Assembly (NCBI GenBank): GCA_963845285.1
Contig: CAWJRO010000011.1
Location: 25,835-89,834 of the forward strand
From: Methanobacterium_C sp963845285
GTDB taxonomy: Archaea; Methanobacteriota; Methanobacteria; Methanobacteriales; Methanobacteriaceae
Length of the DNA stretch: 64,000 nt
Reading direction: 5' to 3'
Below are positions 25,560 to 33,302 of the stretch, piece after piece; the stretch's first letter is position 1, and the number at the start of each line of letters is the position of its first letter. Made by a program: the position numbers and the translations under genes. The notes beneath the pieces are model-generated. The model was not told where the DNA came from. It saw only the letters and a program-made list of their open reading frames with translations, and did no database searches.

Positions 25560-26267
25560 ATGAATCAGAGAAATCTGATAATAATCTTTTCCCTTTTTAT
25601 TCTTTTTATAGTTGCAACTACAGCTTCTTTCTATCTGTATCCTGCAAAAAACCTTGATTCAAATTCCATATCAACAGTCCATTCAACAGTCCTTGGAACT
25701 GCATCATATGGCTCCGTTGTGAAGGAAGGTCCATATGGAAACAGTGATTCCAAAGTTAAAATTGGATACATAGTTGGTGTGCATCCACAGGAAGCAAATG
25801 CACACAGTGCAATGGTAGAATCTATAAAAAATCAGTCTAAATCTCTTAAATACTGTTATTACATTTACAAAGTTAACGTTACAGAGGATGCAGATAACTA
25901 TGAGAAGGGACGCAGCAACGGTCAAACACTGGCCAATGAATATGCTGTTCCAGACATTATAAGTCATAAGTTTCAGCTGGCAGTGGATGTACATTCAAAT
26001 GTGGGTAACTGGCAGGAGAACAGGTTTATTTTTACACCAGTTGAAAAAGAGGGTTCAAAACAAATAGCACTGAATATAACCAGTAAACTTCCATGGTTAA
26101 CCTATTATGTACCGCCCAACCCCACAAGCACCCAATATGTAACAGCTCCATTGATAAATGGAGGAATACCATCGGTATTGTATGAAACATATTTTAATGA
26201 ATCTTATCAAACAACCACTGCACATGCTAATGAATTTGTGCACGCTGTTGATAATTTGGATTTATAA
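25560..26267 (+). CDS. Membrane-anchored M14-like hydrolase
   Basis: A 235-residue paralogue of the gene at 3366. A membrane anchor (residues 6-27) is followed by an exported domain with VGVHPQEANAH (HxxE-like), DVHSNVG, and GGIPSVLYETY near the end. The layout fits a zinc-dependent M14/AstE-like hydrolase, with cell wall or peptide substrates possible. GGAGTGATTT upstream fixes the ATG. This copy has an intact C-terminus, which shows what the 3366 gene has lost. Confidence 0.65.
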   Translation: MNQRNLIIIFSLFILFIVATTASFYLYPAKNLDSNSISTVHSTVLGTASYGSVVKEGPYGNSDSKVKIGYIVGVHPQEANAHSAMVESIKNQSKSLKYCYYIYKVNVTEDADNYEKGRSNGQTLANEYAVPDIISHKFQLAVDVHSNVGNWQENRFIFTPVEKEGSKQIALNITSKLPWLTYYVPPNPTSTQYVTAPLINGGIPSVLYETYFNESYQTTTAHANEFVHAVDNLDL

Positions 26268-26473
26268 TAAAAATTGAATCAAAAAGATTTTAATTCACAT
26301 TAAAAATCAGGAAAAAACTTAAATTCATATTAAAAAGCAGAGAATCTAATTAAGGACCAGAATTCACACTAAAAAAAATCAGAGATTTTTGATTAAATGT
26401 TTAAGTTCATGATAAATTTGGAGTTAAATGAGGAAATAAAATTTAAATTTAATAAAAGTTGGGGGATGAATGA

Positions 26474-27076
26474 ATGATTTGCCCAAAATGTAGATATAAA
26501 AATGATTCAGATGCCAGTTACTGTGAAAAATGTGGTGCATCTCTCATGGGAACGGGTATAAACAGGAAAATTTTATTGGTTGGTGGATTGGTGTTAATTG
26601 CTATTGTAGGTGTTCTTGCAGGTTTTATCTTGCCGGATTATTTGGTTCATAGTAATTCAAGTAATTCCACTGTCTCAAATCAGACAACATTTGTGTCAGC
26701 CCCGGTAAGTTCCACTGATAACACCAGTAATCAGGTTCAGTTAATTGATTCTGGATCGACCAGTGGACACGATAATCGTTACTGGAATAGCGATTTTAAA
26801 TATGATTGGGAAGCTTATGAGTACGATCCAGACCATATAGAAATTAAAAGCAGTTTATATCTTCTCAACCAATCAAATACAATTAAACAGAACACAGTTT
26901 TAAGAAAGGATCCAACTGCAACCAATCCAAAAAGGGTGATCATAGATGTTTCACCAAAGATGTCTGGAAACAGCAGTTATGAAACCGAAACAACAATGCA
27001 GGGTTATTCAACTGTCAAAGAATATTATATTAGCTATTTAAAACCATATTTAATGGCAAATGGACCTTATACATGA
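26474..27076 (+). CDS. Zinc-ribbon, membrane-anchored surface protein
   Basis: A 200-residue protein: zinc ribbon at residues 2-22 (CPKCRYKNDSDASYCEKCG), one membrane helix (30-50), an Asn/Ser/Thr-rich linker with several N-glycosylation-type motifs, and a domain with WNSDFKYDWEAYEYDPDHIE of unknown function. It is the third of the zinc-ribbon membrane genes. A short copy of part of this gene lies at 20539. Confidence 0.6.
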   Translation: MICPKCRYKNDSDASYCEKCGASLMGTGINRKILLVGGLVLIAIVGVLAGFILPDYLVHSNSSNSTVSNQTTFVSAPVSSTDNTSNQVQLIDSGSTSGHDNRYWNSDFKYDWEAYEYDPDHIEIKSSLYLLNQSNTIKQNTVLRKDPTATNPKRVIIDVSPKMSGNSSYETETTMQGYSTVKEYYISYLKPYLMANGPYT

Positions 27077-27233
27077 TACGGGCTTGATTGGGAATGATAT
27101 ATTTTATAATTGTTACGTTTATGGTACGTGAACAACAAGTTTACATGCTGTGAACCTATGGTTTAGGACAACCAAAAATAAGTTTAAAGTAACACAAACC
27201 ATTATAACTGCTTTACTACTTCATCAATTGGCT

Positions 27234-27491
27234 TTATTTATAAGCTTTCTTCCGGGGTAAAATAGCAAAAATGATTATTTTATGGCCTTCCATAAGCTCA
27301 AAAATAACCCTATATCCTCCAACTCTCAAACGGTACTGATTCCTGTAACCTTTTAACTTTTTTATATCTAGTTCTGGAAGAAATCCCTCTTTAAGTTTCA
27401 GTAGTTTTTTTCGTACGGCATCAACAGCATCAAAACTTAAGGATTCCAACTGTTTTTGAGCCTTTTTCTCTATGAAAATTTTATATTTCAT
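27234..27491 (-). CDS. relE: RelE/ParE family toxin
   Basis: An 85-residue toxin: KKAQKQLESL at the start, KLKGYRNQYRLRVGGYRVIF in the middle and IIIFAILPRKKAY at the end, the RelE pattern with basic residues of the ribosome-dependent RNase. It overlaps the antitoxin gene by 11 bases. RelE toxins cut mRNA on the ribosome; the antitoxin binds and blocks it. Confidence 0.88.
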   Translation of the reverse strand: MKYKIFIEKKAQKQLESLSFDAVDAVRKKLLKLKEGFLPELDIKKLKGYRNQYRLRVGGYRVIFELMEGHKIIIFAILPRKKAYK

Positions 27492-27654
27492 TTAACTGGA
27501 GTTTTCCTGATTTTTTCATTTTTTCGTATGATTCAATTGCTTCTATCTCATCATCTTCGGGTTCTTCCACCCCAATCAGACGAGAATCTATTATTCCTTC
27601 AATCTTCTCCAGCATGAACCTTATTTCATTGAGTTCCTTTTCTATCTCAGTCAC
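27481..27654 (-). CDS. relB: RelB-like antitoxin (57 aa)
   Basis: Starting at a GTG with GGTGAG upstream, the product reads VTEIEKELNEIRFMLEKIEG, then the acidic hinge VEEPEDDEIEAIESYEKMKK and a short tail. It is short, helical and acidic, typical of RelB-type antitoxins, and its end overlaps the relE start. It was too short to be obvious from long-frame searches. A decayed copy lies at 21344-21446. Confidence 0.7.
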   Translation of the reverse strand: MTEIEKELNEIRFMLEKIEGIIDSRLIGVEEPEDDEIEAIESYEKMKKSGKLQLNEI

Positions 27655-27821
27655 ATTCTCACCGTATCATATTATGTTTTCAAGGTTAATATTTATTTGC
27701 TGAAAATGATCCAGATCCAACGTTCATGATGTGCCTTCTCTTAAACAATTCTTTTAAGTATGAACAAAAGTTTACAAACTTAAACCTATGTGGATGGAAA
27801 TAATTTGATCTTTATGTTTTA

Positions 27822-27895
27822 TTGGCTTTTCTTGTGACTGATGGAAATATCTGCAGTAAGGCTCCAAATTTAAGGCAATCCTTTTTAGTAGTCCG
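27822..27895 (-). pseudogene. Fragment of a NERD-protein gene end
   Basis: This 74-base segment matches the 3' end of the NERD gene at 36837 onward (shared AGTAAGGCTCCAAATTTAAG), including the region of its C-terminal His/Lys residues. No reading frame extends from it. Like 20539, it is an isolated tail copy. Confidence 0.65.
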
Positions 27896-27930
27896 CCAAT
27901 GGACGTAATTCCAGAACAAATTTATGGTCC

Positions 27931-28132
27931 TTAGGGGGGTATATATTGATGATATTTACATCACAACTTATGTAATTAAAAAGATTGCCAAGGAATTAGG
28001 ATATTTTTACAAAAACATTGAAAATGCGAAAGAAAACTGGAATTAATTGTTGAAGATTGTTATGAGCAATCTTTAGAGGTTCTTGAGGATAAAACTGAGA
28101 CTATTTTGAGTTACGTGGGATTAATAGAATAA
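27931..28132 (+). pseudogene. Two short coding remnants, unassigned
   Basis: Two neighbouring frames give VYIDDIYITTYVIKKIAKEL and then ELIVEDCYEQSLEVLEDKTE, ending near 28132. They are helix-like and in sequence but in different frames, so they look like a frameshifted fragment of one gene. No family is recognised. Confidence 0.3.
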
Positions 28133-28139
28133 AAATAAA

Positions 28140-31106
28140 TTATTTGTTGTAAGCAAAATTTTTCCAATTTTCTTTTTCTAACAAGTTCAAAACCTCATCA
28201 ATAGAACCATCATTTATTTCCAGATCCAACATTATCTCAGAATAATTTTCCATATAACTATTAATGAGAAGTTTTTTTACATTTGATGAGATAATAGTTC
28301 CCAGTCCACTTAGAGTAGACATTATTTTTTCATTCTCAATAATTCCCTTCAACATGACATTGATATTAGATCCATTATCCTCTGAAATATAGATAATTTC
28401 TTTCTTAACGGGATCTAATACGGGAACTTCTTCAGAAGCGTGAACTTCTTCAGAAGTATCTGGAATATCTGTAGGAATATTTTCTGTAAGATCTAGTGGC
28501 TCTCTTAAATCAGATTCACCACTTTCAGCAGCAGTTACAGACTCTCCCAAATCCAATTCACTATTCTCAGCAGCAGCTACAGACTCTCCTAAATCCAATT
28601 CACTATTCTCAGTACCAATTACTGGCTCCCCTAAACCAGATTCACCACTTTCAGCAGCAGTTACAGACTCTCCCAAATCCAATTCACTATTCTCAGTACC
28701 AATTACTGGCTCCCCTAAACCAGATTCACCACTTTCAGCAGCAGTTACAGACTCTCCCAAATCCAATTCACTATTCTCAGTACCAATTACTGGCTCACTT
28801 AAACCAGATTCACCACTTTCAGCAGCAGTTAGAGACTCTTCTGAATCTGATTCAGCATTTAATGATTCTTTCACCAGCTCCTGGTATGCCCTAAATTCAT
28901 CATTGATTTTTAATGTATAAGTGTCAGTTTTCTGATTATATTCTAACAAATTTTGTTCCTGGAGCGTCCATATGCAATAATTGACCTTTGTAGGATTATC
29001 AATTTGTTTTAAAAGCTCAGTTTTATTAAATGGTTTTTCAAGTTCAATATAATCCTGAATTTCATTTAATACTTTAAAGGCATCAGCTTTATCTGCACAT
29101 TCCTTACATTTTCCAACATATCCATCTTCAGTTGTTGAGGATTTGTAGAACTTTGAAAGTGGCAATTTCTGGCCACACATTTCACATTCTTTAAGAACAT
29201 CTTCAACTATTTCTGTTTTATAGGGATTTTCTTCTTTTGTATCTAATTCTAATTTTAGTTCTTCTAATTTTTCGGGTTTTATTTCTTCTTCTGGCGTTTT
29301 ATCCCCATATTTTTCCATAAAACTATTTAATTCATTTTCAGGCTTCAAAAGGTAAGAATTAGATTTTTCATCAGTAACTATCAGATCAAATTCCTGCAAA
29401 GTCCAAAAATAATCCAAAAACTTCATTCTGTCTTCACATTGTTCTAATAAGTCTTCACTCTCAAACAGAATACCCGGTTCAATGTATTCTTTTAATTCAA
29501 TTAAAGCTTTGACTGCGTAAGATTTCCTGGAACAGTCTTTACATTTTTGTGAATGACCATCAGCAGATGTTGAAGAGTTATAAAAATGGGATATTGATAA
29601 TTTCTGGCCACATACTTCACATTCCTTGATGATCTTTTTGGGCTTTTGTTTAGGATCTTCTGTAATTTTTGATGTGGTTAGTTCTGGTGTTTTATTACCA
29701 TATTTACCTATAAATTCATTTAATTCATTTTCAGGCTTCAAAAGGTAAGAATTAGATTTTTCATCAGCAACTATCAGATCAAATTCCTGCAAAGTCCAAA
29801 AATAATCCAAAAACTTCATTCTGTCTTCACATTGTTTTAACAAATCCTCCTTATTAAAAGGGGTTTCCGGCCCAATATAATCCAGGATTTGTTCCAATGC
29901 TTTGACTGCGTAAGATTTCCTAAAGCAATCTTTACATTTCATTGTGAAGTTATCTGTTGAAGAATCAGATTTATAAAAATTTTTCAGAGGTAACTCCAAA
30001 CCACATATTTCACATATTTTTACACCAGAATCAGAATTATCTAATTTTTCTGGAACATGAAGATTTGGGTTTATTTCATGGGAAACATTAGAATTTGAGT
30101 TTATTTCAGTTTGAACATTAGAATTTGAGTTTATTTCAGTTTGAACATTAGAATTTGAGTTTAATCCTTCTAAAAATGCAGAATATTTATTAATAATTTC
30201 ATTTAAATCTTTTTTATCGTTAAACATGTAAACATCTTTAGTAAAATTTTTGATGGTATCATGCTTTTTTAGTATGGATAAGTAAAATTTAAAGGTATCT
30301 GGATTATCTACTCGTTTTAATAGGTTTTTCTCGTTAAAAACTTTTATAGATACGTAATTTTTTACCTCTTTCAAAGCTTTTCCAACATATATTTTTTCCA
30401 AACAATCCTGGCATTTGTCTGGATTTTCATCCATAAAAAGGTTAAATTGGGAATCCTGTGTTAACTTAATTTTGGGTAAGTTTTTACCACATAAAACACA
30501 TGATTCATTCTCGTGATTAACATCTAAATTTTTATCATATGTTCCACCTTGCTCATCCAGATCTGAAGGTGTTATGCGATATATTTCCTCAATGAACTCC
30601 ATGATATTTTCAAGAAAGTTTGGTTCAGTTATTTGTCCAAGATTGATAAAATACCTTTTTTTATCTCCTTCAAGAACTTCAATTCTCTCTTTTTCAATTA
30701 AAACACCACTAAATGATGTTTCCCTTAATTCAGGATAATTTACCCTCACTAAAACAAATAAATTACCATTATCATCTTCTGCAAAAGCTGCTAAACTATT
30801 TTTCCCTACACCTTCCATAGAAAAATCAATAACACAAAGTGGAATATTCAAATCATCCATTTTGGGTTTATCCACCCCAAATGCATAAAATGATCTTTTA
30901 TATTTATGAGTGTATGAAAACCAGATATTTTTTTTAAAACAATGAATAGTTGCATCTTCATAGAAATGCTGTATCCTAAAACCATCAAAAGATTCATAAA
31001 GAACTTCGCTTTTACCAAATTTAACTGAAGAATCATGAATTAAGTTAAAAAAGTTTTCATCAGCTATTTTGATACTCGTTCGGTTTTCTAAGACATTTAA
31101 GTTCAT
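28140..31106 (-). CDS. Repeat zinc-finger protein with McrB-like N-domain (988 aa)
   Basis: N-terminal residues about 1-180 form a domain (GKNSLAAFAEDDNGNLFVLV) that resembles the middle part of the McrB-type protein at 56705. Four modules follow, each with a C-x2-C ... C-x2-C zinc motif (CVLCGKNLP, CEICGLELP, CEVCGQKLS, CEMCGQKLP at about 202, 365, 493 and 640) and a helical unit like a winged helix ending in WTLQEFDLI. An acidic Ser/Glu/Gly linker of 28-residue repeats and a C-terminal domain of about 110 residues complete it. The ATG at 31106 is preferred to a TTG at 31121. It diverges from the BrxD/BrxHI cluster. Function unknown; nucleic acid recognition is likely. Confidence 0.65.
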   Translation of the reverse strand: MNLNVLENRTSIKIADENFFNLIHDSSVKFGKSEVLYESFDGFRIQHFYEDATIHCFKKNIWFSYTHKYKRSFYAFGVDKPKMDDLNIPLCVIDFSMEGVGKNSLAAFAEDDNGNLFVLVRVNYPELRETSFSGVLIEKERIEVLEGDKKRYFINLGQITEPNFLENIMEFIEEIYRITPSDLDEQGGTYDKNLDVNHENESCVLCGKNLPKIKLTQDSQFNLFMDENPDKCQDCLEKIYVGKALKEVKNYVSIKVFNEKNLLKRVDNPDTFKFYLSILKKHDTIKNFTKDVYMFNDKKDLNEIINKYSAFLEGLNSNSNVQTEINSNSNVQTEINSNSNVSHEINPNLHVPEKLDNSDSGVKICEICGLELPLKNFYKSDSSTDNFTMKCKDCFRKSYAVKALEQILDYIGPETPFNKEDLLKQCEDRMKFLDYFWTLQEFDLIVADEKSNSYLLKPENELNEFIGKYGNKTPELTTSKITEDPKQKPKKIIKECEVCGQKLSISHFYNSSTSADGHSQKCKDCSRKSYAVKALIELKEYIEPGILFESEDLLEQCEDRMKFLDYFWTLQEFDLIVTDEKSNSYLLKPENELNSFMEKYGDKTPEEEIKPEKLEELKLELDTKEENPYKTEIVEDVLKECEMCGQKLPLSKFYKSSTTEDGYVGKCKECADKADAFKVLNEIQDYIELEKPFNKTELLKQIDNPTKVNYCIWTLQEQNLLEYNQKTDTYTLKINDEFRAYQELVKESLNAESDSEESLTAAESGESGLSEPVIGTENSELDLGESVTAAESGESGLGEPVIGTENSELDLGESVTAAESGESGLGEPVIGTENSELDLGESVAAAENSELDLGESVTAAESGESDLREPLDLTENIPTDIPDTSEEVHASEEVPVLDPVKKEIIYISEDNGSNINVMLKGIIENEKIMSTLSGLGTIISSNVKKLLINSYMENYSEIMLDLEINDGSIDEVLNLLEKENWKNFAYNK
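28511..28850. repeat. 84-bp tandem repeats within the zinc-finger gene
   Basis: Repeats of 84 bases (28 codons; CAGATTCACC blocks at 28637, 28721, 28805) plus an extra half unit at 28511. They encode acidic ESGLGEPVIG and TENSELDLGE stretches. The high identity suggests recent expansion by slippage or unequal crossing over. Confidence 0.8.
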
Positions 31107-31270
31107 AGTGTTATCTCTCAATATCTGTGAGTTAATAGGTTCATTGAATTGACTTACTATTTTATAATAGTCCTAATTGTTAATATGTTTAATATAGGAT
31201 ATAGTAAATAAATTATTAGATTTACATTTTCTTGATTAGTCTAAAGGGAGGGGGGAATATAAATCAAAAA

Positions 31271-32044
31271 ATGCTGAAAGATGAACAAATCGTAAGTAAT
31301 AAGCCCAAATACTGGATTCATAAGTTTGATAAAAATTTATTACAGCAATTACATACTTCAAAAACATTAGGAGCTGCAAAAGAGCGTAGCGTGTCTGTGA
31401 AAAATATTGAGCCCAATGATAAAATTATTTTATTTTCAACTTTAGACATTGATAAAAAAAAGAAGATTAGTTTTATTGCTTATACCATGGTTAAAGAGAC
31501 TTATAAAGACCATAAAACACTTTATAATCATTATAATAGTCCAAAAAAATTGAAACTTAGGGGGATAAAATATTTTAATGATCCTCTTGTTGCCCGGGAT
31601 ATGGTAGCTGATTTAGACTTCATAAAAAATAAAAAAAACTCCTCAGAGTACTTTAAATCAGAATATAGGGAAATAAGTGAAGATGATTTCAAAAAAATCT
31701 TTCGTGGAAGTAGTTTGACCAAAGATTATCCTGCATATTTTGAAAATGTGTCATTTACACTAGAAGATTTCCTTTTAAATTCAATTAATGGTTTATATGA
31801 GGTTACAAGAAGAACTGAGAAAAAAAGGAACCAGTTTGAAATTAAATTCTTCATCAAACTTCTAAAGAAACTCTTAAGTGGATATGGTATATCAAAAAGT
31901 TACGATGAACTTGAAGAATTCTATGCCAAAAATGTTTGGAAACTGGGTTTTAAACATAACCCATCACGTGATCCTGATAAATTTGTGGCTTTATACAATC
32001 GTCTGGGTAAAAAAAGGAATTTCAGTTACATAAGTTTGGAGTAG
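31271..32044 (+). CDS. Unknown protein upstream of brxD (257 aa)
   Basis: I do not recognise this protein. The first half contains KPKYWIHKFDKNLLQQL, then SVKNIEPNDKIILFSTLD and VARDMVADLDFIKN, a layout slightly like EVE/PUA-type base-reading domains. The second half is helical and basic (FFIKLLKKLLSGYGIS). The ATG at 31271 is chosen, although GGGAGG lies about 19 bases upstream, leaving open an ATA start at 31259. Ten bases separate it from brxD, so it belongs to that operon. Confidence 0.45.
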   Translation: MLKDEQIVSNKPKYWIHKFDKNLLQQLHTSKTLGAAKERSVSVKNIEPNDKIILFSTLDIDKKKKISFIAYTMVKETYKDHKTLYNHYNSPKKLKLRGIKYFNDPLVARDMVADLDFIKNKKNSSEYFKSEYREISEDDFKKIFRGSSLTKDYPAYFENVSFTLEDFLLNSINGLYEVTRRTEKKRNQFEIKFFIKLLKKLLSGYGISKSYDELEEFYAKNVWKLGFKHNPSRDPDKFVALYNRLGKKRNFSYISLE

Positions 32045-32054
32045 GGGGTATTCT

Positions 32055-33302
32055 ATGGATTATGAAGATATAATAAGGGCTATGAAAAATGGGAATGTTC
32101 CATCAACCGGTGCATCTGAAGTATGTATTGGCCGGGAAAATGAGATAAAAGAATTCAAATATCTACTCAAAAAAGTAGATGAAGGAAAAGCTATCACCAA
32201 ATTTATCAATGGGGAATTTGGATCAGGTAAATCTTTTTTCTTGAAGGTCATTGAGGAAATAGCATTTGAGGATAATTTCATTGTTTCAAAGATTACATTA
32301 AATAGAGATGTGCCATTCAACAAAATTGAAATAGTGTACAAAAACATTGTTAAGAACTTAAAATGCAAAACAGGAACATCTTTAGAGCATATAATAGAAA
32401 GGTGGATAACCAAACTTAAAATGATGGCATTTAACGAAACATCAGACCCCATAAAACAGAGTTTAATCATTAAGGAAAATATACAGGATGATCTGGAAAG
32501 AGCACGTGAACATTCAAATCCATTTGTAGTTGCTATAGAAAGTTATCACCAATTAATGAACTCAGGGGACTATGATACTGCTAAATATGCTCAAGCATGG
32601 TTAAGGGGAGATTCCAACATACCGTTCACAGAAAAACGAAAATTTGGTGTTAAAGGAGATGTTGATCGTGAAAATGCTTTTAAATTTTTAGAAGCACTTG
32701 CAGCATTTATAAAATCAATTGGTTACTCCGGATTGGTTATTTTAATTGATGAAACAGAATATATAATGAATTTACATACAAAAAAACTTAGAGACACTGC
32801 TTACAATTATCTCAGGGACATTTATGATGAATGCAGTTTAGGTCACTTCCAGAACACCCTGTTCGTCCTGGCTGGAACCCCTCAATTTTTTGATGACCCT
32901 AAATTAGGGGTACCATCATATGAAGCCCTTTCAGATAGGATAGAAAATGCATTAGATACTTCACTTAAAGATCTGAGAAAACCTGTACTCACACTTGAGG
33001 GGTTTAAGAAGGAAGAGCTCATTGATATGGCAGGAAAGCTTATGATCATGCATGAGGAAGTTTTTGAATGGAATGCAAATGAACAGATAAGTCCAATTAT
33101 TGAGGATATTGTTAATACACACGAAGAAAATGCCGGATTAACTGGAGGACGAGTCACACCACGAATATTTATCCGATCATTTGTCAGTGTACTGGATACA
33201 ATACAACAAAATCCCACTGAATTCAATAATGGTAACGACATCCTAAAAGTCTTTGAAGAAAAGGAAACAGAACTAGAAGAAGCGTTAGAGGATGACTGGT
33301 AA
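32055..33302 (+). CDS. brxD: BrxD-like P-loop ATPase
   Basis: A 415-residue ATPase of the DUF2791/BrxD family. Visible are VCIGRENEIKEF, Walker A NGEFGSGKSFF near residue 55, Walker B LVILIDETEYI near 235 and a sensor FVLAGTPQFFDD. BrxD proteins occur with the BrxHI helicase in type 2 and type 6 BREX and in related clusters. Its stop overlaps the helicase start by 11 bases, so translation is coupled. No PglX, PglZ or PglW gene is found beside it. Confidence 0.85.
   Translation: MDYEDIIRAMKNGNVPSTGASEVCIGRENEIKEFKYLLKKVDEGKAITKFINGEFGSGKSFFLKVIEEIAFEDNFIVSKITLNRDVPFNKIEIVYKNIVKNLKCKTGTSLEHIIERWITKLKMMAFNETSDPIKQSLIIKENIQDDLERAREHSNPFVVAIESYHQLMNSGDYDTAKYAQAWLRGDSNIPFTEKRKFGVKGDVDRENAFKFLEALAAFIKSIGYSGLVILIDETEYIMNLHTKKLRDTAYNYLRDIYDECSLGHFQNTLFVLAGTPQFFDDPKLGVPSYEALSDRIENALDTSLKDLRKPVLTLEGFKKEELIDMAGKLMIMHEEVFEWNANEQISPIIEDIVNTHEENAGLTGGRVTPRIFIRSFVSVLDTIQQNPTEFNNGNDILKVFEEKETELEEALEDDW

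Noticed and set aside
28496..28894. Plus-strand frame rich in Gln/His/Leu
   Set aside because: It is the complement of the 84-bp repeats in the zinc-finger gene and has no ribosome binding site.
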